Shown: positions 21,964 through 33,632 of the stretch, piece after piece
How positions within the stretch are numbered: position 1 is the first letter of the stretch
Layout of the letters: each line of letters starts with the position of its first letter
DNA from: Cordia subcordata
Lineage: Eukaryota > Streptophyta > Magnoliopsida > Boraginales > Cordiaceae
DNA: 64,000 nucleotides
Assembly: GCA_028554755.1 (NCBI GenBank)
Contig: JAPTOF010000014.1
Coordinates: 3,100,001 to 3,164,000, forward strand
Direction of reading: 5' to 3'
Notes under the pieces: model-generated
Databases searched by the model: none
The model's input: the letters and a program-made list of their open reading frames with translations, nothing else
Told to the model about the DNA's origin: nothing
Program-made: the position numbers and the translations under genes

Positions 21964-23529
21964 TGATATGTGTGCCTTGTGCGTATTTGTACATAGGGTT
22001 TACAAGCACATTTAGATTTGTTTAGAGCTTAATTGAGTGCATTTAGTATAGAGTTTATCCATATTTATTAATATATGTACTTAATGCAATTAGATACATA
22101 AATGCTACACTAAGTGCTATATTTTGTATTTTAGGTGAGTTTTGGAAGGGTTCAAGCTTACATAAGGGAGAAACGAGCTAAAATGAGGACCAAAGGCAAA
22201 AAGAGTGGCTGGTCAAGCTTAGAATAAGAATCGATCGACCGGCATAACCGATAAACACCTCAAAAGTGCCGGTCAAGTATTGAACCAGAGCCGGTGGACC
22301 GCTTAGGTCAACTAGCCGAACCAATGAGCTCCCATTTTAAGCCGATTAAACAAGAGAAGAAGAGGTCGACCGGCCAATCGTGATTTAGTAGCTATAAATA
22401 GCTCGTTTTAGGCTATTTTCAGGGGAGGAACTTTATTTTCTTGAACCCTAATAAACCTTAACACTCTACCCACTTCACAAGACACCCAAAATCACCATCC
22501 CAAACCAAACTAAGATTGGATTGAAGCTTGTAACAAGAGATTAAATGGTTTTTTTTTTGGAATTGTGCAAGGGTTTGAAGGGGATTTTCTTATTCCTTTT
22601 CTTGTTCTTGTCAATATGCTTTGTAATTGAATTAGATCTAGGGTTGGTTAATGTTGTATATTAAATTCGGACTTTAAATAAAGGATTTGTGTGTATCTTT
22701 GGCTCTTAATACATATTTATTTACATAAATCTATGACATGATTCAACATGTCTATGTATTAAAAATTAATCATGTCTATGTGTTTGCTAAAATGCCTAAG
22801 TGAATATACATGTACTATTTGTGATTCAAATGCTTTTATCTATTACTATGGGTGATGTTGGATTGTGCTTAATCTGTGGCTTTGCTTAGTAGAATAGGCT
22901 TTAGCTTTAAACCCAGCTAATAATTTACATGCTATGCTTAGTCGAGTTTAGGTGCTAGTCCTTGGCTTTAAACCCAGCCAAGAGGATAAGTTAACCCAGA
23001 AAGTATCTCTCACCCATGTTAGTATTGGTTAATTGAGCCTTAATATCACTAAGTATTTTGCTGCTAGTGCTTGACTTCAAACCTAACCAAGAGGATAAGT
23101 TCTAAGCATGGATTACATAAGCTAATAGGAATTGGCTTTTAGCTTTAAACCCAGCTAACAGATTGAACCACTAGTATTGGTTAAGAGAACCCCAATCAAC
23201 ACAACGATCATAGAAGCCCTGAGCCATAAATAGACTAATCCTTTATTTAGCCCGAGTCTAGTCGCAACACAATCACCCTTGGTCCCCTTCTACATTGTTA
23301 GGCTTCGACTCCTTAGCTTGGCACTATAAGTTCCCCCATAGTTTAGGTTTATTTCCCATTGTCCCGAGCTTCCTTCTTTCCTAAAGAAAGCACCCCCATG
23401 CACACAGCTACTTTCTAACACACGAGCACATAGAAACCAAACTAAGGTAGCCTCCCTGTGGAAACGATACCTGCACTTGTATTCGCTATATCACGGATGA
23501 TTCGTATGCTTGCAGGTTAAAACACATCA
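21964..23529 (+). repeat. 3' LTR of element C
   Basis: 1566 bp. It retains the parts missing in the left LTR: TATA box TATAAATA at 22393-22400, GTCGAC-type motifs at 22232-22243, 22288-22302 and 22363-22375, and near the end CTCCCTGTGGAAACGATACC, a block typical of Athila/Tat LTRs. Four hairpin repeats lie near 22901, 22961, 23069 and 23140. Confidence 0.85.
22393..22400 (+). promoter_or_regulatory. TATA box of element C 3' LTR
   Basis: GCTATAAATAGC is a canonical plant TATA context. The AGGTCGACCGGCC motif ends 17 bp upstream, with a CCAAT between. Confidence 0.6.
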
Positions 23530-23534
23530 AGAGC

Positions 23535-24590
23535 AAATGAAATACTTCATGATATGGTCTTCAAAACTCAAGTCTACCTGTCTTAAACCTTGGCTTGGCT
23601 AAGAATATATAAAAAACAAGCAAATATGTATAGGCTATAGCACAAGAAACATGACTCTATTTTGAAAATGCATTAGTCAAGCAAATTAATACTAGACCAC
23701 ACATATTATGAAAAAATAGTATATATATATATTAATATCTCAATGAAACCTAGCTATTGTTCTCCCATCTTACATGATCAAAAGGTGACATAAAATTATA
23801 TTGTAATTAACATATTTTCACTAACAATTCTTTTCTAAATATAACCCATTTTTCAAAAACTAAGTTACACATAAACAATTAGTTGCAAATTCATTTACCC
23901 TAACAAATTTATGTTCATTGAAGCAAACATGGCTAAAGCCGTCAAGTACTATGACATATTTGCACTAATCCAATTTCATCTTGATCTTAAACGAATGGCA
24001 TGGTTAGATTCGAAAAGGAAAAGTACAATAGAACAGCAAGATAAATTAGTGCACCAAACACCACAATGGTTTGTGAAACCACTAAAGTAGTAAGTTATAT
24101 ACAATCCCAAAACCAAAAGAAGAGTTGAGGGGGCTGTACTCAAGAAATCGTTTCTTCCTCTCAGTTCTTTAGTTTTTATTTTTGGTTTTTCTTTTCCTTG
24201 TTCTTTGCTTGTCCATCTCTGTTCTCATCCTTCTCCTTTCTTCTCTCCCAAATTAAGCAGACCAAGTTTTTGTGGCAAGGCAATTAAATAGGAAGGAAAT
24301 GACAAAGCATGTATTTATTTTGCCTACAATTTTTTTTTTTTTTGTCTTCTACAAGAGAATGACAAATATGCCTTTATCATTTAACAGAATGCTTAACTTT
24401 GTGATAGGATATATTATTTTCAAGTAATCTGTTTGTATTTTAGATATAGGATTAGTTGTGTTACATTTGTGTCACTAGTACTTCGCATATAAATATTTAT
24501 AAATTTACTTGGAAAATGATATAATACAAACACTCTTTTATGGTATTAGATGAGCCATAAGACATACATCATTATTCTAGAACTATCTTT
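23535..24590. other. spacer, no gene recognised
   Basis: AT-rich DNA without long open frames or clear repeat ends. A poly-T run lies near 24330-24342. Confidence 0.5.
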
Positions 24591-24599
24591 GTTCTTTTC

Positions 24600-25200
24600 C
24601 TTTAATGGCTAACTCTAGTTTCTCATTTTCTTGTTTAATGTCGAAGTCTTTGTTACCCTAAGTTTAGATCACACAAATTATCCCACTTGGAAAGCACAAA
24701 TTATCAATTTCCTTGCATGTTATTGTTTACTTGGATACCTAAATTGAAATATTCTTGCATACCAAATTTAAAACTTCAACCAATTCTACACGTTTTAGTA
24801 AAAAATCTACAATTACTTCACTGACAAGGATTTGGCCTTTACCAGGTTACTAACAGATTATCCTATTGCTTTAAAATCACGGACTTGTTACAATAGCTTT
24901 GTGGTTTCCTGGATTACTACCTCATTATCTGAGAATTTGGTCCATCAATATTCTAGTTTTGAATTTTCTTTTGAGTTGTGGATTTTTCTTGAAAAGTCTT
25001 TCTTCTAATAGTCAATAGTAAGAAAGCCACTGCTTAGTGCACAACTTTGTACTTTCTGCAATAGTTCCCTTTCTACTTTTGATTATCTTCAACAACTACA
25101 AATAATTTCTTTGCACTTTCTACTATTGGTGATCATCTTGCCACTCTTGATGGTATTTTTAAAGACTATCATCCATTTGTCACCTTCATTGAAAATTGTT
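24600..25200 (+). pseudogene. decayed copia-type gag relic
   Basis: Around 24660-24745 one frame reads LDHTNYPTWKAQIINFLACY, matching the N-terminal signature of copia gag (L-x-x-x-N-Y-x-x-W-K). Around 25085-25110 another piece reads DYLQQLQIIS, like the later gag helix. Stops and frameshifts are frequent. No LTRs could be paired to it. Confidence 0.5.
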
Positions 25201-26890
25201 AAAATGTTGTCCTAAAATTAATCGCCTATTATGGACTTGGTACTAATTCATACATGAATTGTCTTACTTTTTGGTCTTACATCATATCATGCATCATCTC
25301 ATCAGTAGCTAGATCATAACACAATCCTTAAGATGACTTAACGAGGTTATGTGAATGAGAGATAGCCCTATCATTCTTAAACCTAGTTTATAACCAAATG
25401 ATTCAATTAATAACAAAACATTGATTCTATCAAGCATAGGGTATAGTATGTCACGTGAGTTGATTACCATCATGACCAATGGATGTTGAGATACTGGTAT
25501 GACTCATGGTGAGGTATAGAGACATGCTCATTGAACACGACTTTATTACAAATATTTTATGGTATGTACCTTACTATCAGAGAACAACTTGTAGTGCACA
25601 TAGATGTTGTATTCCCTCCAACTTAAGACTGCCATAAAGACTTGAGGATTAACCTACTTACCTTGGTACCAGACTATCTGGATTCAAATTTTGTGATTAA
25701 AGGCTACTAAGTATGAGCAAGTGCCAAGAACTCAATATGTAGGTCAAGATGGGCTAACCCTCGAGGTATTTGTACAATAATGTTCTGCTTTGCTGATTCT
25801 TTAAGTATTTGGCCAAAGCATTTCTTATGAGGAGTCATGAATTTTTTTCATGATGAGTCATGACAGAGTTGGAACTCAACGTGGAATGACTAATTAAGGT
25901 TTTGATAGTTAACCATGCCCTTGGTGTTAGTTTGGAATATCAAGGGTATAGGGAATCCACCATCGCGCCAAGGTTCATTCAATGTTGCCTTCCAATTATG
26001 TGGTTTATCTGGATTCAAGAATAGTTGCGAAATGTTATCATTGACTAGTGTAAGGATAGTTCTCGTATTACCGGTTTAAATTCAAAGTCAATGATATTGG
26101 CACTAAACTCTTTCGATGTGTTAGCATCTGATGTGCTTGGCTCAGTCTTGCTACCCTTTGAGGTTGTTCCTTTATGCTTGCATATCCTTCTCTCAAGCCT
26201 CTTCGTAAACCTCGTCTACCTACACTTGTTACTTCGTTAGATGGACCTATCTTTAAGCATTTTTCTCTGTTGGGTTTTTTTTTCTCATGGTAGCTAATGG
26301 CGAAGACCTAGATTGATGTTCCTATTTTGGTCGCATGGTGCCCCTGGGTCTCACATATGGGCTTATCTTCTGGGTTAAAGGTTGTCTTACCCATCCTTCA
26401 TACCTTATATGACTCAAATCACCTTTATACATCAAAGTGACCTTATTCTTTTGGTTGCTATAATCCAGTTGTCAAATTTTGGCCCCTAGCTCATTCTTAT
26501 TCCCTCTCAAAGCCTTTTGCTCTAGTTGGGGTCATAATGGATTACCCACATTATTGACTTAGAAATGCAGTATATTTGTGTATCTTGAGCACATGTCATG
26601 CATCAAATGACTTCATGCATTTGATGACAGAAGGATTCATTGTTAAGATCGTTCCTGAACATCCTTGAAGTTTCTATTACCTCGAACCTTTGATGTTTTG
26701 AGTGGGTCACCTTCCTTGCCGCCTTCTTTCAGGGACTCTTACCCTAGTTGAGAAAGTTGGCCCAGCTTTTGTAAGATTTCCCATTAGCTTCCTCACTTCG
26801 AAACTAACAAAAATGGATCTTTCCTCAACTTGCTTACATTTGAAGTTCCTAAAAACCTAGTATTGGTTTGTAGTGTGCAGCTCTATAATA
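25201..26890. other. relic-rich region, possible LINE endonuclease fragment
   Basis: At about 25919-25960 a frame reads PLVLVWNIKGIGNPPSRQ, which resembles the start of plant LINE (L1) endonuclease domains (W-N-x-x-G-x-G-N-P). The frame stays open to about 26050 but stops matching. The rest shows nothing I recognise. Confidence 0.3.
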
Positions 26891-26892
26891 TG

Positions 26893-28010
26893 CCACTTAC
26901 AAACATTCTCTGAACTTGCATTCTCCATCTTTCAGTTCTGCATCAACTCTTGGTTGATGAAGGAATTGAATAGTATTGGCATATTTGGTAATAGCTGACA
27001 ATTCTTGCAGATCACCATAATACTTAGTGTTCATTGTGACATTAGTATTATTAGGAAAATGATCACCACCAATTTCTAACACTTGTAATTTACCTGGAAA
27101 ATTTATTTCTCCTACTTCTAACTTATCTTGAATAAGATTTCTAAAAATGATTGTGTTGTGGGAAGCCACATTATGCCACTTGCAATAGTCTTTCCCTTGG
27201 AGATCTTTGAAATTAATCCCTTTTAATTTGGACTTTATTCTAATTTTCTTATTAGCCAACAGCCATTTGAAACCCTCTATCAGCCTTCATGATATCGAAG
27301 GAATACTTTCTTCCAAAGGAAGAATGATTAGACTTCTTAGCTAAGCGCTTTTCTCTTTCAAGATTAGGACAAGCAAAGAGTTTAGATTTGATAAAATCAG
27401 CCACATCCACGGCGAAGGACGACAGTTCAACCATGAACACACGTTATCTTGGTGTTTTCACTAGTTTTCCTCCATTGGCATGTTCTCATATCTCGTAACA
27501 CTTTCAACTAATTTGAGAAGATCAGAGAAGGGAATTCCCTCAAACACCTTTCTATACTCAAAGCTTAATCATTCTTGGGCCAATCATACAAACTCTTCCT
27601 TAGGAAGGTTAACATGACACCTTGTCTTTTGCCCTCTTGAACCTATTTAGGTCCTCTTTAACAGGCTCACCAACCTGTTTTCCAATGCGAGCCAAATTAC
27701 TTATCAAAACCCCAAGATCAGTCAATCTAGGCAAATTGATTTTGGAATTGAACCAGTATTCATCCCAAGGTGAATGGGATTTGGAAGCAGGTTAACAAAC
27801 CAATTGAATGCAATTCTAGTTAACGAACTAGAAAAAATTCGAAGGTTAAGATAATCATCATCACTCGCCTCTTTGCACTGACAAATGAATTGAAAATGTG
27901 CTCTCAACATATTAGCTTCACCTGGGAACAGGGTAAAATCTGGAACCTCATACCCTCAAAGATAAGGATTCTTTGTATGAATCCATTTTGGGTGTGGTCT
28001 CCTACCCTCC
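26893..28010 (-). pseudogene. decayed Ty3/gypsy gag relic
   Basis: Three minus-strand pieces in gag order. About 27910-27725 carries SDDDYLNLRIFSSSLT and AFNWFVNL, the retrotransposon gag core. About 27440-27252 carries a basic segment. About 27259-26897 carries DYCKWHNVASHNT and FRNLIQDKLEVGEINFP, the W/H-rich region preceding protease in many plant gypsy gags. The pieces are in different frames with intervening stops. No protease or RT is visible to the left. Confidence 0.6.
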
Positions 28011-28072
28011 AACCTAGTTTTCCGTCTAAGACCTAAACCATAGAACCTCTCGTTAATTGTTTCAACTTGTGC

Positions 28073-28330
28073 TCTGTTTGTTATAATCTTATTTTAAGAT
28101 AGTGATCCTATTGAAATGGAGGAAAATCTTATAAGATTTAAGACATCTTATCATGCATCTTTTACAAAATTCAAAACAAACTATACTTTTTATCTTATAA
28201 GAAATAAGCAAGCTATCATATATTATTTTTTACAGCTATAGAATGCATGGTGCATGTGATAAGATATCTTAAATCTTATAAGATATCTCCAAATTTCAAT
28301 AGGATAAGCATCTTATCATTCTAAACACAC
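28073..28330. mobile_element. MITE, fold-back type (family also at 59095)
   Basis: About 258 bp with long imperfect inverted repeats. The left arm contains GATCCTATTGAAATGG and ATCTTATAAGATTTAAGA; the right arm has their inverse complements (AAATTTCAATAGGATAAG, CTTAAATCTTATAAGAT). The outermost bases resemble TGTTTG/CAAACA. A related copy is at 59095-59332. Target duplication not resolved. Confidence 0.65.
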
Positions 28331-29554
28331 TTTTGGTACTAAATTGGCTCCATACGTGGTTATGCATGATGCACTAAAGAAACTGGTGGATACACTTACC
28401 CCTTAGGCACAAATTGACTTGGGTTGGGTAAGGCATGTTCTGTCCTATTAGGTAAATTGGCGAAGGATTTGCCAAACTCTCAGCATAAGGAAATCAAGCA
28501 TGGTGCAAAAGGAACAACTCCATTATGGCTAGGTGCACCCAAGCCTTCTACATCAACTTGTGCTTAGGAATAGTTTCCCTTGGTAAATGGAAGATTAACC
28601 ACATGGTTAGTATTGCCTCTAACACTTGGTGTAATTCTTTCCAGGCTAGGCCTTGTAAGTAAGTTGGTAGGCCTGCTTAAGGAGCAGAGAACCAATTTAG
28701 TTGACTCTTAAAGATATTTTCCAATTCCCTAGGTCTTAGAAGAATAAAAGTAGGATATCTCAAAAGGAAGGGAGGATGGTACAACCCTTACTGCTATTAC
28801 CTGACATGCTACCATATATCTCACTGTGACTTGAGTTTCTCACGATTATGCTCGACTCTGTGGTCAACTCTATTTGGGCTCTCTTAAGGGAAAGGGTTCT
28901 TCCTTTCTCCAAAATTAATTCAAACTGGCTCATCAAGCAGCCTATCCCCAACAAGTGGTCATTCATCTTGTTCCTTCAAAGGAACCAGTAGGCTTCCTTA
29001 ATGTTGAATACTTCCCAAGGATTTTGATTAATCTTTCATTAATCTAATTATGCCATTCAACTATAGGGTCTAATTGGATTACAACCTTTTTTGGGCCTCG
29101 CTTTCAGAATTAATGTCAAAACTAACTTAATTTTTAGTGCAATTTCAAAAGTACCCTAAACAAAATTTGGAAATTCGACGGGGAATTCTTAGAATTCGTG
29201 GTTGATCAACCATTCAAATTTGGAGAGAAACTCAACAATTATTCTCTCACGAATTCTAGGAATTCGTTCGAATTCTGGGATTTCAGCCAAAAATGCAACC
29301 GAATTTTGGGACTTTGTTTGAAGTCTGGGACTTCGTGCCGATCTTTTTTTAAGCCATGAACCAGAAACCCCCCTGATTCTTCCCCATTCTTCTTCTCTTA
29401 CCCCTCTCACCGATTTTCCTCCCCAAAAACCCAAAAATCTCTAAACTAAACTTCATTCCTAAGATTTTGCCTCTATTTTGTAAGCTTTTAAGTTTTTGGC
29501 TACGTATTTTGCCTTTAGTTATTGTTTGTTATGCATGTGTTATTTTGGGTATAT
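28331..29554. other. gypsy-relic 5' flank, GAATTC-rich, no intact gene
   Basis: Repeated GAATTC-centred motifs occur at 29173-29290 (GGGGAATTCTTAGAATTCG, then CTAGGAATTCGTTCGAATTC). Similar GAATTC-rich DNA occurs at 46430-46560, and both are next to a GCCTCG(C/T)TTT stretch (29095; 46595). This suggests two diverged copies of one old LTR element around the gypsy gag relic. Confidence 0.4.
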
Positions 29555-29576
29555 CACTACAAGAAAAACTACTGTA

Positions 29577-30050
29577 AGTGACGGCACAAACCCGTCGCCA
29601 ATACATCGCCACTCCCCTGTAGACGACGAATGGGCGATGGAAACATAGCATTGCTATTAGCCTCGTAGCCATTTTGGTTTCATTGCCATTCCCTTGTGAG
29701 GTGGTTACAGAGTTTTCTGTTGCCGTTTATGTTTTTTAATAATTTGATGTCCGTCACCATTTTGTAGTCTATTTATGTCGCAATTCCATTGCCAGTTTAC
29801 ACTATTATTAAAAGCATTGTCCATTGCCACGCCATCGCTAATGTTCTGTCACTACTTCATAGCCATCGAGTTCTTTCGCCATTCTGTGGCCTTTTATGTT
29901 AGTCGTCATTCCGTCGCCATAGTTCGCTGTCGCCAATCCATTGCCACTTTCCTCTATCGCTATTCCATCGCTAATCTCCTATTATATTAAATTCGTCACC
30001 ATTCCGACACCATTCTCTTTTTTTCAAACCATTTCATACGAAAAGTTTAC
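29577..30050. repeat. CACTA-2 left subterminal repeats
   Basis: Many short CGTCGCCA / TTGGCGACGG-type copies in both orientations, decayed by substitutions. Confidence 0.65.
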
Positions 30051-30062
30051 CTTCTTATACGT

Positions 30063-31368
30063 TGTGGGTGCAAATATCTTAAAGGGGGGTAAATTAAGAT
30101 CTAAGTACTAATTTTCGTTTTAAAAAAATTCTTAGAAAATTTATAACTTCTAACAATCAATATATCAAACACAATGTGAGCAAAATAAGCAAGTATAAAA
30201 ATGGAAGTATAAGGAGAGAAGAAACAAACGATTTAAGGTGGTTCGGCCAAGCTTACGTCCACCGCCCAAGGATGCTCCGCTTAGCACTTCAAAAATCTCC
30301 ACTAAGATGCTTCTTCAAATCTTGATGAAGCACAAACCAAGTTCTTACAATCTCTTTGAAGCCTAACTTCAAAGAACCCAAGGGATTCACTCTTTAGGAT
30401 TTCCCCACACTTTACAAGCTTTAATGAATAAATCTCACAAAGTTTATAGCTCTCAAAGTGTGTATATACTCAAGAATTAAGAAAAGATTGAATCTAAAAT
30501 TTTCTTCAAGAAGAAGATGAATAAGCTCTTGAAAACTCAAATATATTGCAAGAATGGCTCAAAGATAGATTGTATGATGATAAACACTTTAGCACACTTC
30601 AATTGATGTGCATTGAATGAGTATTTAAAGAGATTTTAGGGGTAAGGGATTTGGTAGGTGAAGAAGAAATGAATTTTTTAGCCAGAACGATAATAAACAG
30701 CTAGTGCATTTATTACAGCACCCGTTCAGCCGGTCGACCGGCTTGGTCGTCCAGCTATCGCCTTTCCTTCTCTGACTAGGCCGGACGCCTTAGCCGGTCG
30801 ACCGGCTAGGGGGTCCGACTTTTCTTCCCCTTTCTGTTTTGGCCGGGCGACCCACCCAGGTTAGCCGGTCGACCGGCTAGGGGGTCCGGCCACTCCAGAA
30901 TGTGAAGTAAAGCCAGAGTTTTGCAAAAATCATTTTAAGTGCAATTTTCACAACTCCAAATCATTTTGTAATAATTTGAAAACATATGTTGTGATTTGAA
31001 ATACCCCAGAAACTCATTGTTCCTCTATGTGTGCATTCAAATACATTTGTGCAAATGTTATATCAAATGTGCAAGACCTGAAAATTTTTCTTTAAACAAG
31101 AAAAAGAGAATTTGAGCCAAGTCCACACAATATATAGGCATTTCACAAAGAGAGCAAGAAGGAAAAATAATATCCGGTACCCCTTATGACTTCTCTTCTC
31201 CTCTTTATGCCTTCTCACCTTCTCTTTCTTCAAATAATGCTTTTTTGCACATTTTCTTCAATCTTTCAAAGCTTCAACTAGATATCATCTCATTTTCACA
31301 AGAAGTTATTTAGTCAAATAATGCGTATATTTTCATCATCAAAATCAATAATGAATATGTAGCTAACA
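30063..31368 (-). repeat. 3' LTR of element B
   Basis: 1306 bp. Three palindromes: AGCCGGTCGACCGGCT at 30728-30743 and perfect TAGCCGGTCGACCGGCTA at 30791-30808 and 30862-30879, better preserved than in the other LTR. Confidence 0.93.
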
Positions 31369-31383
31369 ATCTCCCCCTTTTTG
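31369..31383 (-). promoter_or_regulatory. polypurine tract of element B
   Basis: Minus-strand CAAAAAGGGGGAGAT lies directly before the 3' LTR; a second purine stretch lies about 40 bp further in (AAGGGGGAG, near 31420-31430). Confidence 0.85.
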
Positions 31384-31850
31384 ATGATGACAAAATTTTT
31401 TGGATACGAGACAAGAGTACTCCCCCTTAATATATGCATTCTTTTTTTTTAAAAGGCATATTTTTGGGAAAATGCTTCCACTATCAAATTTAAACTCATG
31501 CAAAGACATGCAAATAGCCATATCTAAACAAGTAAACATATCAACAAATCACAAAGTAAACCATTCAACAGCCAACAAAGCATATATATAACAACGCATA
31601 CATATATCATTCACCATTTACCATTTACCATTCACCAAAAGCATATACCATTCACCATTCACCATTTACTTCTCCCCCTTTGGCATCATCAAAATCAATA
31701 TAAGGGCAGGAAAATAAACAAAACTTAAGATTGTATAAGAGAAATAACTTGTTAACCAAAGTCAAGAATGTGAAAGTCAACTAAAGCTAAAAATTGTTTT
31801 CAAGTGGAATGAAAAATGTTTTTCTGAAGTAAGAAAATCAAGGTGCGCAA
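31384..31850. other. element B 3' untranslated region
   Basis: Noncoding, matches 12129-12540 of element A in reverse. It contains a short tandem run of ATTCACCATTTACC-type repeats (31608-31670). Confidence 0.6.
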
Positions 31851-33227
31851 TCATGGTGATCCTTGAAGTATTCCTTCATGTCTGATCTCATAGAAGCTAC
31901 TTCTGAATCAATGTCTTGCCTCCAAACAGTGAGCTCATCCCATTGGCTTGTCATGGTGGCCCTCATTTCGCCCATACCAGTGTTTTAACGCCTACAACTA
32001 GGACAAAATCTGAGCCATCAAAGAAGGGTCTTCCTATTGACCCATCGAGCTAGAACCAGCACCACGACGAATTTCTCTTCGGCGTTGCTCATCAATATGC
32101 ACTTGCTCCCTAGATTCTCTCATTACTCACCTAAGAGTAGCCTCCTCAATATTTTCCTCTTCTTTAGAGGTACTAACAACCATGGGTGTTGTTCCTGGTA
32201 TGCCTATGTCGGGATTACCCTTAATTTCTGGCCCTTCATCTTCTTCTAGTGTGATGTCTACCCCGCCAAGTACATCATCAAGGTTTTGTGCAGTGAGGCC
32301 AAAGACAGAATCGGTGAAAGTAATGCCCTTCTTAGTCCTATTCTTAATTGCAGCTTGAGTGCTGTGGGGCAAATTTTTAAAGGTCTCATTATTTATGGGT
32401 TTCCCATTATACCAATAAATGCCCATGAAGTTCATATACAACATGTCAAAATTCCAAGCAAACTCTCTATATGGAGCATTTGATGATATGTTGAAATGTG
32501 AGAAAATATGCATTAAGGCCATACCATACCCAGGAGTGGTTGTTTTTCCTCTATCCTTTCCACTAATATGTAACATATGTTGAAGGATTAGGAAAGCCAG
32601 AGCTATCTCTTTTTTCTCCCTAAGGCTATAGCAGATATAAGCATCCATGACCGGAATTTTTCCATCATTGATATTCCTAGGGAGAATTACTTCACTCATG
32701 ATTTTAAGAGCAAGTCTCGTATTAACATCAACATCTCTCAACAATGGAAGAATTAAATCTGGATTCTTAGGCCCTACATTCTTCCACATATATTTTATGA
32801 CTTACCCCGGGATATCAGTTCCCTTAATTCCTTCTGGCCATCCTTGACTATTGTAGTGGCCTTCCCCATCAATAGGTATATTAAATATTTCATGTAAAGT
32901 TTCCTTCTTAAGTACAAAATTTACCCCACAGACGATAGAAGATAACTCAAGTTTTGGACTTCTACAATGTATCTCAAGATTTTCATAAAACTCAATTACT
33001 AATTTATCTTGCACATCACAATGCAGATGTAGAAACGTAGACCATTTATCAAATAATGACAAGATATCGGTGCCAGCAAAATCAGAGTCTACGATATATT
33101 TACCGTACAAAATCGATTGCTTGCCTTGAATCTTGGATACCGGAGGTGGTGGTGGTGGAAGAGATTGTGTTCTTGGCCTCTTCCCTTTTCTCCCAGGTGC
33201 TTGATCTCTTCCTCTCGGATTCACCAT
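31851..33227 (-). pseudogene. element B third ORF, broken
   Basis: Counterpart of the intact third ORF of element A, from ATG 33227-33225 (MVNPRGR). The N-terminal 141 codons are open to a TAA at 32802-32804 (A has GAA). The next segment is open to 32127, where TGA replaces a CAA codon. The TAG that ends the ORF in A is also present here (near 32036), followed by the start of the same extension, then further stops and an extra A near 31985. Protein similarity to A is high along the whole length, with many conservative changes, which suggests selection on the protein before both copies inserted. Confidence 0.8.
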
Positions 33228-33435
33228 AATTTCGCGTTGTTTTTGCAAGATTAATCGATAAAAACCTGATTTTTTGAAGTGGGTAAACAAATTATAGAAA
33301 GAATTTTGGAAGAAACGGTTAAAAATTGAAGAATTTTAGATGGGTTTTGGAGAAATTTTGGCTAGGGTTTGGAGAAATTGAGTGAATGAAGTGAATTTGG
33401 GGTGAAAACCCCCAATTTTTAACCCTGTCCACGTT

Positions 33436-33554
33436 CAGCCGATCGACCGGCTGGTCGCGGGGGGTCAACCGACTAGGTCGACCAGCAAGATCAGAGAGCT
33501 TATCAAAAATTGTGTTATAGTCGGAGCCTAAGGCCTCAGTCGGTCGACCGGCTT
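33436..33554. promoter_or_regulatory. GTCGAC palindrome cluster between pol and ORF3 of element B
   Basis: CAGCCGATCGACCGGCTG (33436-33453), ACTAGGTCGACCAGC (33472-33486) and AGTCGGTCGACCGGCTT (33537-33553). Same position and spacing relative to the third ORF as in element A. Confidence 0.45.
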
Positions 33555-33632
33555 GGTCGGCCGGCTAGGTTAGAAAGTGCACAAATTGTTTATTTTTCAT
33601 ACCCAAGCCACATAAACACATATATATGCAAT

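Larger units (their letters stand above)
14370..23529 (+). mobile_element. gypsy (Athila/Tat-like) LARD-type element C, with nested insertions
   Basis: LTRs start TGATATGTGTG and end AACACATCA, with flanking AGAGT (14365-14369) and AGAGC (23530-23534), a one-mismatch target duplication. A degenerate primer-binding site at 15816-15833 resembles the tRNA-Asp type used by Athila/Tat elements, and a purine tract precedes the right LTR. After removing the nested solo LTR D, the internal region is only about 3 kb and shows no protease, RT or integrase. That fits a large retrotransposon derivative mobilised in trans. The left LTR has lost its promoter region. Old and heavily mutated. Confidence 0.82.

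Noticed and set aside
29189..29434. 81-codon minus-strand ORF, Arg/Glu-rich
   Set aside because: Lies in GAATTC-rich LTR-type DNA; no domain recognised.
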